A stretch of DNA of 64,000 nt from Thermohalobaculum sp039815685. GTDB taxonomy: Bacteria; Pseudomonadota; Alphaproteobacteria; Rhodobacterales; Rhodobacteraceae. How positions within the stretch are numbered: position 1 is the first letter of the stretch; each line of letters opens with the position of its first letter. The notes under the pieces are model-generated. The model did no database searches, was not told where the DNA came from, and was given only the letters and a program-made list of their open reading frames with translations. Below are positions 16,768 to 24,766 of this stretch, in pieces. The stretch is from positions 1 through 64,000 of the forward strand of contig JBCBYV010000002.1 of assembly GCA_039815685.1 (NCBI GenBank), written 5' to 3'. Both the position numbers and the translations under genes were made by a program.

Positions 16768-17270
16768 GATTCTGCTCAGACCGGGCATGATGGCTGATGC
16801 ATTGGACGTAACGAAATCAATGGCTTGTGAGGCGAATTAGCCTGCTCTGAGAGCGCAGATGCCAGGCTGCGCCACTCAGAAAACGATCCACTTGGCGCCG
16901 CGACGGACGCTCCACCCTGTCAAGATTTGGCACAACTATGAGGAGAAAACCGGCAGTTTGATTCGCCGATTGGCTGTCCTGTGGGCATGGGTCGCCGCCG
17001 TTTGACGCATCTCTGACGGGTCGTGCCCGGCATCGAATGATCAGCCGCGATCCCTTCCGGAAGCAGCTCGTTGTGACTGCGAAGACACGCGCCTCCGCTG
17101 CGCTGATCGGTAGCGCGCCGACCCGCTGGATCGCACCGGAGGCGCTCAGTAGCCCTAGGAGGCCACGTGGGCGATGCGCCCGCCAGCTGTCTGACGATCC
17201 GAAGAAGCGACGGCTCGGTGCTCTCTTGGCCAACGACCACAGTGCAGGCGCGGTCTACCCATCCGACCGG
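16768..17270. other. gap between curli operon and sigma factor, lower GC, no convincing gene
   Basis: About 500 bases with visibly lower GC than the flanks. Frames of more than 100 codons exist on both strands but are Arg/Ser-rich without motifs. The in-frame extension upstream of the sigma factor (17037-17270) also reads as non-coding. It should hold the sigma-factor promoter; no clear -35/-10 pair was recognised. Confidence 0.4.
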
Positions 17271-17747
17271 GTGTTTCTCTGTGAGATGGCGTGGCTGAAG
17301 CGGCGATTGAGATATCGCACCGGTTCCGCCGAACTGGCCGAGGACCTGCTGCACGACGTCTGGGTCCGGCTGACCGTTAGATCATCGACACCGCTTGCCG
17401 CGCCGCGCGCCTACCTCACGCGCATCGCGGACAATCTGGCGGTGGACGAGGCGCGCCGCCACGCCCGGCGGCTGTGCCCGGCAGAAGCGGACGCGCTCCT
17501 CGATGTGGCGGATGAGAGCCCGACGGCAGAGCGTAGCGTGATCGCGCGCGACGAGATGCGTGTCGTGACCGCCGCGATCCTCGAGTTGCCGAGACGCCGG
17601 CGCGACATCTTCATTGCCGCAAGGTTGTCGGGCGAGCGCTACGCCAGCATCGCCGCGCGCTACGGGGTCACCACCCGCACGGTCGAGAACGAGGTCCGCC
17701 GGGCCCTCGATCACTGCGCCGCAAGACTTGGGCGGGATGACTGCTGA
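17271..17747 (+). CDS. ECF RNA polymerase sigma factor (FecI-like)
   Basis: About 158 residues from a GTG at 17271; the frame is open back to 17037 but the extra 78 residues have no sigma-factor character, and an ATG at 17286 would clip region 2. Region 2 is visible as LKRRLRYRTGSAELAEDLLHDVWVRL and region 4 helix-turn-helix as SGERYASIAARYGVTTRTVENEV. The gene is followed by a FecR-like anti-sigma factor and a TonB receptor with a signalling domain, the classic surface-signalling triad. It should direct transcription of the receptor gene when substrate is bound outside. No ribosome site settles the start. Confidence 0.82.
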   Translation: MFLCEMAWLKRRLRYRTGSAELAEDLLHDVWVRLTVRSSTPLAAPRAYLTRIADNLAVDEARRHARRLCPAEADALLDVADESPTAERSVIARDEMRVVTAAILELPRRRRDIFIAARLSGERYASIAARYGVTTRTVENEVRRALDHCAARLGRDDC

Positions 17748-17821
17748 CACAACGTCATCCTTGCGTCAGTCTCCCATAGAGTTCGCCCCTCCCGACACCG
17801 ATTGAGCGCCGAAAGCAGCGG

Positions 17822-18748
17822 ATGACGAACGAAGACCGGGCGGATGCCGAGGCGAGGGCGTGGGTCGCGCGGCTCAAGAGCGGCGAGGCCACCGCCGACG
17901 ACGCCGAAGCCTTCGAAGCCTGGCGCAGCCTCTCGCCGGACCATGACCGCGCCGTCCGACGGGCCGTGCGCCTCTGGTCGCTCGCCGGAGCCGTCGGCGA
18001 GACCGTTGCGGCGGCACCGGCACGACCGAGACCGACGCGCCGCGTGGCCATCCTCGCCGGCGGATCCGTTCTCGCCTCCGCCTCGGCATGGCAAGCGGGC
18101 GCGCTCCTCGGCTACGCGCCGACATTCCGCTCCCTCTCCGCCGATCGATCGACCGGCGTGGGGATCATCGCTCCGATCGCGCTGCCGGGCGTCGTCGGAT
18201 CGCTCGACGGTGCCTCCGCGCTGGAAGTCGAGGGGCCGCGCGCAGTGCGTCTGATCGAGGGCGCCCTCTTCGTCAGAAACAGTGATGACACGCGCCAGGA
18301 AACATCGATCACGCTGACCGCGCCATCGCTCCGTGCCACCCTCTCCAATGGTGCTGCGGAATGCCGGATCGGCGATCGCGGCGTCGAACTCGCCTGCGCG
18401 GCAGGAACGGTCGAGATCAGAGCGCCCGGGCCGATCGCCCTCGCACCCGGTGAAACCGCGACGATCCTGGATGGCGGAGAGCTTGTCCGGGGGGAGCGGG
18501 CGGTGTCGGAGATTGGCGGCTGGACGAACGGCATCCTCACCTTCCGCAACCGGCGCCTCGGCGATGTCGTCGCCGACCTCAACAGGCACCGCACCGGCCG
18601 GGTGATCCTGACCCGGTCGCTGCTGGCGGAGCGGCGGGTGAGCGGCACCTTCCACCTCGCACGGCCGGACGAGATCGTGACGTCTCTCGTCGATGCCCTC
18701 GGTCTCGAGCGCCGGGACCTGCCCGCCCGCATTGTCCTCCTCTCATAA
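17822..18748 (+). CDS. FecR-family transmembrane sigma regulator
   Basis: 308 residues. A cytoplasmic N-terminal domain with DUF4880 character (ARAWVARLKSGEATADDAEAFEAW, residues about 11-35) binds the sigma factor. A moderately hydrophobic segment near 74-96 (VAILAGGSVLASASAWQAG) is the likely membrane anchor. A periplasmic FecR domain follows (ALEVEGPRAVRLIEGALFV) and a C-terminal STN-like DUF4974 region (RLGDVVADLNRH ... VSGTFHLARPDEIVTSLVDAL). It relays the receptor signal across the inner membrane. It starts 75 bases after the sigma factor stop. Confidence 0.85.
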   Translation: MTNEDRADAEARAWVARLKSGEATADDAEAFEAWRSLSPDHDRAVRRAVRLWSLAGAVGETVAAAPARPRPTRRVAILAGGSVLASASAWQAGALLGYAPTFRSLSADRSTGVGIIAPIALPGVVGSLDGASALEVEGPRAVRLIEGALFVRNSDDTRQETSITLTAPSLRATLSNGAAECRIGDRGVELACAAGTVEIRAPGPIALAPGETATILDGGELVRGERAVSEIGGWTNGILTFRNRRLGDVVADLNRHRTGRVILTRSLLAERRVSGTFHLARPDEIVTSLVDALGLERRDLPARIVLLS

Positions 18749-18849
18749 AATCGACGCATCCGCTTTCGGCGCTGCCGATCTCGTTCGTCTTATTGGCAAC
18801 GAGGTGCAGAACACCGGGGTGGATCGTCTGCCCCTGACGGGGGCAGGTC

Positions 18850-21234
18850 ATGATCGAGTCGAAGTTTCTGAGGACCAAGGGCGCGCGCATCGCCCTCCTC
18901 GCAGCCCTCTGCGCCTTCGCCGGCAGCGCGGCGGAGACCGTCGCGCAGACCACCGACTACGCCATCCCGGCGGGTGCGCTCGACGAGGCGCTGAACGCCT
19001 TCGGCGCGGAAAGCGGGATCCAGGTCGCCTATGACAGCGCGGTTGCCGAGGGGCTCTCCAGCGCGGGCGCCAGCGGGGCCCTCACGCCCGAGGCCGCACT
19101 CTCCTCCATCGTCGCGGGCACCGGGCTCACCTTCCGCTTCACCAGCGGCTCGACGGTCGTGATCGAGAACGTCGAGACAACCGGCACTCCCGGCTCCTTC
19201 ACCATGGCGCCCCTCGTCGTGACCGCCCGGCGGACCGAGGAGCTGCTGCGCGACGTCCCTGCCAGCGTCTTCGTGTTCGACGGTGAAGATGTCGAACGCT
19301 CGAACTTCACCGATTTCGACGACTCCACGCTCCTCACCCCTAACGTCGACTTCTCCGGCAACGACAACCCGGGGCGCATCTTCGTCTCGATCCGCGGCAT
19401 CAGCGACCTCAACCCCGTGGGCACCGGCCCGACCATCGGCTTCTTCCAGGATGGCGTGCTGCAGAACAGCACCGGCAGCGTGATCAACATCAACCGGCGG
19501 CTCGTCGATGTGGACCGGGTCGAGGTCATCTTCGGCCCGCAAGGCACCGCCTTCGGTCGGGGCACCATCGGCGGCGCGATCAATGTCGTCACGAACAAGC
19601 CGACCGACGAGTTCGAGGCGAGCATCAGGTCGGAGATCGGTAGCTTTCCGGATTTCACTGGGGAGGCGGTGCTGAACCTGCCCCTGACCGAGGACCTCGC
19701 TGTGCGCGCCGTCGCCTACGGCTCGCTCTCGGACGGCTTCATCGACGCGCCCTTCGCCGACGATGTGGACTCCATCGGCGATGAGAACACGGGCGGACGC
19801 GCGAGCATCAGATACACCCCGACCGACCGCCTCTCCTTCGACGCCTCGGTCCAGTTCGACCGCACCGCCGTCGATGCGCCAAGCTTCAGCGCGGAAGAGA
19901 GCGTCTTCGACGGCGATCCCATATCGCTCCTCGGCACGACCGATGAGCTCGCGACCGAGCGGCTGAACGTCATCGGCGAGGCGGCCTACGATTTCGACGT
20001 GGGCCGGCTGCGTGCGACGACGGCGTTCAACCGGACGACCTTCATCGGGGATGAGGACTTCGACCTCTCGCCGCCCGAGAATTCGATCATCAGCCGCGAC
20101 AGCAAGGACACGTCCTTCTCCCAGGAGATCCGGTTCGAGAGCGAGGACTTCACCCTGCCATCCGGCTTCGGGACCCTCTCGACCAATCTCGGCGTCATCT
20201 ACAACGACATCAGCGCAGACTCAGGCACCGGCTTCGTGACCAACGCGCTCGGTGAGCCGGGGGGAAATCTCACGACGAACGAGATCGACGTGCGCAACAT
20301 CGGCCTCTTCGGGGATCTGCGCTGGCGTCCCATTCCGCCGCTGGAGGTAACGGTCGGCGCGCGCCTCTCCTTCGACCGGGTATCGATCGACTCGGTCATC
20401 GCGCCAACCGGCTCGCTCACCGCCTTCGCCGCCCCGTCCGAGTTCGCCGACGAGGCTAACTTCACCTCCGTCACGCCCAGCGCCTCGATCCTCTATGACT
20501 GGACCGATGCGTTCTCCACCTATCTCAGCTTCTCCACCGGGTTCCGCCCCGGCGGCTTCGTCGGCACGCTCACCGGCATCCCGCTCCAGTTCGATGAGGA
20601 GCGCGTCCGCAGCATCGAGGGCGGCTTCAAGTCGGGCTGGCTCGATGGTCGCCTCGCCGTGAACGCCAGTGCCTTCGCGCTCTTCTACGACGATATCCAG
20701 GTCCCGATCTCGGCGACATTCGGCGGCGGCATCGAGAACGCGGCCTCGGCGCGGAGCGTCGGCGCGGAGATCACCGCCGGTTACGAGCCGACGCCAGGTC
20801 TCAACCTGCAGGCGGGCCTCGGCTTCACCTTCGCCAAGTTCACCGATTTCGAGGAATCGGTCAGCGGCGACCAGACCGGCGACCGTCTGCCGCTCGCGCC
20901 GCGAACCTCGCTCACCTTCGTCGGCGACTACGAGTATCCCGTGCCGCTCGCCTTCGGTCTCAGGCCGTTCGCGCGGGTCGAGTACTCGTTCCGCTCCGAC
21001 TTCTCGGACGATCTGGGCGGGTTCGACGTCACTAATCTGCGCGCGGGCATGCGGGGCGAGGACATCGAAGTGACGCTCTTCGTCGAGAACCTCTTCGGGG
21101 AGGAGTATGTAACGGAGTCCTTCATCCCGGCTGCCATCGCGAACAACGAACCGCCCCCGGCTTTCGCCGGACAGGCGAGCGTCGTGCCCGGCCCCACCCG
21201 GCGCTTCGGCGTGATCGCGACCATCCGCTTCTGA
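18850..21234 (+). CDS. TonB-dependent receptor with N-terminal signalling (STN) domain
   Basis: 794 residues with a signal peptide (IALLAALCAFAGSAAETVAQ). The STN domain at about 37-100 (YAIPAGALDEALNAFGAESG) contacts the FecR protein. A TonB-box-like stretch precedes the plug (MAPLVVTARRTEELLRDVPA, about 118-137), with plug motifs RIFVSIRGI and VEVIFGPQGTAFGRGTIGGA. A 22-strand barrel ends in an aromatic terminus (RRFGVIATIRF). It imports an unknown iron chelate or other bulky ligand and signals its presence. TonB/ExbBD genes for energy lie 3-9 kb downstream. Confidence 0.9.
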   Translation: MIESKFLRTKGARIALLAALCAFAGSAAETVAQTTDYAIPAGALDEALNAFGAESGIQVAYDSAVAEGLSSAGASGALTPEAALSSIVAGTGLTFRFTSGSTVVIENVETTGTPGSFTMAPLVVTARRTEELLRDVPASVFVFDGEDVERSNFTDFDDSTLLTPNVDFSGNDNPGRIFVSIRGISDLNPVGTGPTIGFFQDGVLQNSTGSVININRRLVDVDRVEVIFGPQGTAFGRGTIGGAINVVTNKPTDEFEASIRSEIGSFPDFTGEAVLNLPLTEDLAVRAVAYGSLSDGFIDAPFADDVDSIGDENTGGRASIRYTPTDRLSFDASVQFDRTAVDAPSFSAEESVFDGDPISLLGTTDELATERLNVIGEAAYDFDVGRLRATTAFNRTTFIGDEDFDLSPPENSIISRDSKDTSFSQEIRFESEDFTLPSGFGTLSTNLGVIYNDISADSGTGFVTNALGEPGGNLTTNEIDVRNIGLFGDLRWRPIPPLEVTVGARLSFDRVSIDSVIAPTGSLTAFAAPSEFADEANFTSVTPSASILYDWTDAFSTYLSFSTGFRPGGFVGTLTGIPLQFDEERVRSIEGGFKSGWLDGRLAVNASAFALFYDDIQVPISATFGGGIENAASARSVGAEITAGYEPTPGLNLQAGLGFTFAKFTDFEESVSGDQTGDRLPLAPRTSLTFVGDYEYPVPLAFGLRPFARVEYSFRSDFSDDLGGFDVTNLRAGMRGEDIEVTLFVENLFGEEYVTESFIPAAIANNEPPPAFAGQASVVPGPTRRFGVIATIRF

Positions 21235-21319
21235 CGGTCTTGCGCCCTCGATCCGCCTCTGCATTTGCGCGTGCTATGGCCTTATGTGAGGTGTGCGACA
21301 GGCGACGCGGACCCGACCG

Positions 21320-21931
21320 ATGCATGTGCTGACTGTTCTCGACCATCCCGATCCCGCTTCCTTCTCCGCCGCCGTGGCCACCCGCTTCATGGCCGGTGCG
21401 GAGGCTGCGGGCCATTCGACCGAGCTTGCGGACCTCCATGCGGAGGGCTTCGATCCGCGCTGGTCGATGGCCGATCTCGAGCGTGACAAGGGATCCGAGA
21501 CCCCGCCGGACGTGCTGCGCGAGCAGTCCCGGATCGCGCGCTCGGACGCCGTATGCCTCGTCTTCCCGCTCTTTTGGTGGGGCATGCCCGCGGTGACGAA
21601 GGGGTGGGTTGATCGCGTCTGGTCCTGGGGCTGGGCCTACGATCAGCTCGACGACCCGGAGAAGTCGCTGCTGCGACCGCGCACCGGCATCTTGCTGATC
21701 CCAGCCGGTGCGCGCTCCGACGAGATGGAAACAAGCGGCTATCAGGCCGCCCTCGAGACGGCGTGGATCAAGGGCACGTTCGGCTATTTCGGCTTCGCCG
21801 AGCGGCGGCTCGAAGTCCTGCACGGCTCCACCGGCTCGGCAAAGCGCCGCGAGGGGCTCCTCGAGCGGGCTTTCCAGGCGGGGAACACCATCACCGCCCC
21901 ATCGCAATCCAGGCGCGAGCTCGAGACCTAA
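21320..21931 (+). CDS. NAD(P)H:quinone reductase-like flavoprotein
   Basis: 203 residues with the flavodoxin-like fold of the NQO1/KefF family. The start VLTVLDHPDPASFSAAVA is the FMN/FAD phosphate loop region, FPLFWWGMPAVTKGWVDRVW is the family's central motif, and LLIPAGA is a later flavin-binding strand. The ATG at 21320 fits the family N-terminus better than 21293. It likely reduces quinones or related electrophiles using NAD(P)H. No operon partner is obvious. Confidence 0.82.
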   Translation: MHVLTVLDHPDPASFSAAVATRFMAGAEAAGHSTELADLHAEGFDPRWSMADLERDKGSETPPDVLREQSRIARSDAVCLVFPLFWWGMPAVTKGWVDRVWSWGWAYDQLDDPEKSLLRPRTGILLIPAGARSDEMETSGYQAALETAWIKGTFGYFGFAERRLEVLHGSTGSAKRREGLLERAFQAGNTITAPSQSRRELET

Positions 21932-21968
21932 GGCAGAGCCCGACCTAACAGAACGGATCGAAGGATCC

Positions 21969-22053
21969 CGTCATCCCCCGGCTTGACGGTCTGGGCACCA
22001 CCAGACCCCAGTGCCCAATCCCTTGGATCGCGGGATCTAGCCCGGCGATGACG
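21969..22053. repeat. intergenic palindromic repeat, copy 2
   Basis: Bounded by CGTCATCCCCCGGCTTGAC on the left and ATCTAGCCCGGCGATGACG on the right, which are inverted copies of one motif. An inner CTGGGCAC...GTGCCCA pair is also present. Same family as 11115-11193 and 22112-22183. Confidence 0.6.
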
Positions 22054-22111
22054 ACTGGGATGCAAGCCTATCGGCCGCATCACTAGAGCACCTGCCGACC
22101 GCACGCGCTCG

Positions 22112-22183
22112 CGTCATGCTCGGACTTGATCCGAGCATCCATGGCCCGTGGTACTGGCCTGCCGGTTCAGACCCGGCAATGAC
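22112..22183. repeat. intergenic palindromic repeat, copy 3
   Basis: Starts CGTCATGCTCGGACTTGATC and ends ACCCGGCAATGACG, inverted relative to the start. An internal hairpin GCTCGGACTTGATCCGAGC is strong. A half copy (GAATCAAGTCCGGCAATGACGG) occurs near 22920-22941. With copy 2 it fills much of the 493-base gap 21932-22424; no gene was seen in the rest. Confidence 0.6.
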
Positions 22184-22424
22184 GCGACAACAGTGAGCGT
22201 GTGAGGTTGGTCCGCACTCTCAGGCACCGATCACCGACAATGGCACAACCACCGAGAACACCGGGACTGCCACGTGACCGCCACGGGGCCGTTGCGCGTC
22301 CGTGCCACTGGCTGAGAGCCGCCGAGCACCGGGGGCGCCATGCGCCGGGTCTGAGGCGATCGCCAATCTGGCAGATCAAGACGAGTTGATCGGCAGGTGA
22401 GGTCCGGATCGCTAATGTCCGCCG

Positions 22425-22814
22425 ATGCGCATTGCTCTCCTGATCACCCTCCTCGCTCTCCCCGTCGTCGCTGCTCCCCCCGCCGCGGCCGATGAGCGTG
22501 AGGCGTTCTACGGGAGCTGGGGGACACCGAAACAGTGCGCCCGCGCGCCGATCAAGGAGGGCGGCACGGTCCCGGCGGAGCCCTTCGAGATCGGCCCTCT
22601 CTGGCTGAAGCACGGCCGGGTATGGTGCCGGCTGCGCTGGTACCCCATCGAGCAACGCGAGAACGGCGCCTTCACCGGCGCACAGGCGCAGTGCGGCGAG
22701 GATTCCGTCCGCAGCTACTTCATCGGGATGGAGCGCTCCGACGACAGCTTGAGGCTGCGCTGGGACTTCGAGCTCAAGACCAAGGAACCGCTCCGCCTAT
22801 GCCCAGCCTCCTAG
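22425..22814 (+). CDS. small secreted protein of unknown function
   Basis: 129 residues with a clear signal peptide (MRIALLITLLALPVVAAPPAAA, cleavage near AAADE). The mature part has four cysteines (KQCARAP, WCRLRW, AQCGED, RLCPAS) that could make two disulphides, and several tryptophans (FYGSWGTPKQC). I do not recognise the family. It stands alone between repeat-containing gaps. Periplasmic location is likely. Confidence 0.6.
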   Translation: MRIALLITLLALPVVAAPPAAADEREAFYGSWGTPKQCARAPIKEGGTVPAEPFEIGPLWLKHGRVWCRLRWYPIEQRENGAFTGAQAQCGEDSVRSYFIGMERSDDSLRLRWDFELKTKEPLRLCPAS

Positions 22815-23127
22815 CGGTAGGACCGAGATGAGAGCGATCGTTCGAGGCAATCCCCGTGCCTGACCTGGAACTCCGGCAAGCCTCCCAAATCCAACCTACA
22901 CGCAACAACCCTGAGTACCGGAATCAAGTCCGGCAATGACGGTACCCAGTGTTTCGGCCCAGCCATAAGGCCACCGTTCCCACGGCACCAACCGGAACGC
23001 GCTGGACAAACGGGCGTCGCTCAAACATGCCTTGAGCCAGATGTCGCGCCAATCGGTGCCGCCATCCTCGCAAAGCCCGCGCCCCTGGTCCGCCCGCCAA
23101 GCGACACCCTCCGACCGAGTGGAGACG
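22815..23127. other. gap with a half copy of the palindromic repeat
   Basis: 313 bases before the EamA gene. It holds one end of the intergenic repeat family at about 22920-22941. The open frame that precedes the EamA start codon is Ser/Pro/Arg-rich and looks untranslated. No terminator or promoter was recognised. Confidence 0.35.
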
Positions 23128-24042
23128 ATGCCGTCGCAATCGACCTCGCCCATCGCGGAAGCGCCACCCAAGCAAACCGCGACCACCATGCTCTCAGCCA
23201 TGCTGGGTGCCTGCGCGCTGATTGCGGCAACCTCGCTCATCGCCAAACTCCTCGGCGTCGCCGCCGGGGCCGACGCGCTCCACCCGCTCCAGATCAGTGC
23301 GGGGCGTTTCGTCTTCGCCCTCGCAGCCCTCGCGGTCTTTATCGCCGTCGCCCGGCCGAGCCTGCGCGGCGGCTATCTCGGCACCCATCTCGGCCGTGCC
23401 ACCTGCGGCTGGCTGGGCGTGACCTGCATGTTCGCCGCAGTCTCCGAGATGCCGATGGCCGATGCGACGGCACTCACCTTTCTCAGCCCGATCTTCACGA
23501 TGCTCCTCGCAATCCCGATCCTCGGCGACAGGATCGGGCCGAGGCGCTGGATGGCGGTCGGCGTCTCGATGGTCGGGGCCGCGGCGCTGACGGGGATCGG
23601 TACCGGAGCGCTGCAACCCGCTGCACTCATCGCCCTCACGGCTGCGCTCATGTTCGGCATGGAGTCGATCTTCGTGAAGCGGCTGAGCGAGCGGGAGCAG
23701 CCGATCCGCATCCTCTTCGTCAACAACTCGATCGGGGCGGTCGTCTCGCTCGCCGCCGCGCTCATGGTCTGGCGCTGGCCGACGGCGGAGGGCTGGCTGC
23801 TGCTCGTCGTGCTCGGGGTGGCAATGGTCTCCGCGCAGGCACTCTTTATCCAGGCGATGAAACGCGCGCGGGCAAGCCAGGTCGTGCCGCTGTTCTACAC
23901 GACGCTCGTCTTCGCCGCGCTCTACGACTTCGCACTCTTCGGCGAGGTTCCCAGTATCGTAGCATGGTGCGGGGCCGGGCTCATCGTTGCGGGGTCGGTT
24001 GCCGCGACACTGCTCAGCGCGGGCCGCCGCAGCACTGCTTGA
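23128..24042 (+). CDS. EamA/DMT-family inner-membrane transporter
   Basis: 304 residues with about ten hydrophobic helices in two EamA repeats: the first ends near LGDRIGPRRWMAVGVSMVGA, and the second carries VVPLFYTTLVFAALYDFALFGE. Start 23128 has GTGGAG seven bases before it and removes a 32-residue non-membrane extension. Family members export metabolites or amino acids; the substrate is unknown. The FLSPIFTMLLAIPILGDR motif supports the drug/metabolite transporter superfamily. Confidence 0.85.
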   Translation: MPSQSTSPIAEAPPKQTATTMLSAMLGACALIAATSLIAKLLGVAAGADALHPLQISAGRFVFALAALAVFIAVARPSLRGGYLGTHLGRATCGWLGVTCMFAAVSEMPMADATALTFLSPIFTMLLAIPILGDRIGPRRWMAVGVSMVGAAALTGIGTGALQPAALIALTAALMFGMESIFVKRLSEREQPIRILFVNNSIGAVVSLAAALMVWRWPTAEGWLLLVVLGVAMVSAQALFIQAMKRARASQVVPLFYTTLVFAALYDFALFGEVPSIVAWCGAGLIVAGSVAATLLSAGRRSTA

Positions 24043-24449
24043 CGTTGAGGTCACGTTTTCGTTCGCACTTGCGAGCAAGGCGCCCTTGCCCGTACCAAGG
24101 CAGTGACCCATTTGACGCCCACGGAAAGTTCGACCCTCACGGGATGCTGCAAGACCCACAATAGCGCTCCAAGCCGATCGCCGAGCAATGGCAGCTATTG
24201 GCCCGCTACCAGTCCGCTTCCGTAGCGGTACTATTCTGGGACTGTGAACAGGATCGTGAGCGGCAGGGTTTCCACTTGAACTACTAGGTTAGCTTTTCTG
24301 GCCGTCTGCTATATCTCTCCGGAGAAGGCTTGACCGGAACAGAGGTTTTCCTGATTAGTCCCGTCGGGTCAGGCACCTGAGCGCGCTGCTCGCGCCGGCA
24401 ACCCAGCCCGTCGGACTACCCCGCAACAGACGCATTGCGTGAGGATGCG
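24043..24449. other. lower-GC gap before the TonB/PepSY operon
   Basis: 407 bases. The first 300 have lower GC than the surrounding genes; the last 100 hold several small GC-rich inverted repeats (GCGCG-CTGCT-CGCGC near 24380). A TATATC at 24310-24315 could be a -10 but has no good -35 partner. I compared the segment by eye with cobalamin, FMN and TPP riboswitch consensus sequences and found no match. It must contain the operon's leader and promoter. Confidence 0.3.
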
Positions 24450-24764
24450 ATGATGGAGTGGATGCGCGCTTCCGCGCAGGCGCTGGAGAGTAGGGCTGTG
24501 CTCGTCCGCTGGATCACGGCCGGACCGGTCGCCGTGGTTCTCTCGGCGCTCTTCACGTCTGCGATGCCGCTGTGGTTTCCGGAGGGTTCCGCAGGTGTCG
24601 ACCACATCGTCTTCCCCATCCTTCTCTTCCCCGCGACTTGGGCCACGATCTTTTTCTATGCCATTCTCGAGACGAGCCAGGCGCGGTCCGTGATCGTCAT
24701 GGGCGGAGCGACAGTCATCAACCTCGTGCTCATCGCCGGGGCGTTTTGGGGGGCGGGCGCGTGA
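24450..24764 (+). CDS. small membrane protein, first gene of the PepSY/TonB operon
   Basis: 104 residues with three probable helices: WITAGPVAVVLSALFTSAM, FPILLFPATWATIFFYAIL and VIVMGGATVINLVLIAGAFW. The start at 24450 follows GAGGATGC. Size, topology and the place just before a PepSY protein resemble the small DUF3649-type proteins seen in siderophore operons of other proteobacteria, but this is a resemblance only. The next gene's start overlaps or abuts its stop. Confidence 0.65.
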   Translation: MMEWMRASAQALESRAVLVRWITAGPVAVVLSALFTSAMPLWFPEGSAGVDHIVFPILLFPATWATIFFYAILETSQARSVIVMGGATVINLVLIAGAFWGAGA

Positions 24765-24766
24765 GC

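Noticed and set aside
16817..17233. 138-codon minus-strand frame in the gap upstream of the sigma factor
   Set aside because: No motif, signal or ribosome site; composition is like non-coding sequence.
24147..24290. Protein-like open stretch (LLARYQSASVAVLFWDCEQD) suggesting a gene remnant
   Set aside because: Only about 37 codons between stops, no start or ribosome site, and no family recognised.
24330..24440. Possible cobalamin, FMN or TPP riboswitch before the PepSY operon
   Set aside because: Key conserved boxes of each class are missing when compared by eye.
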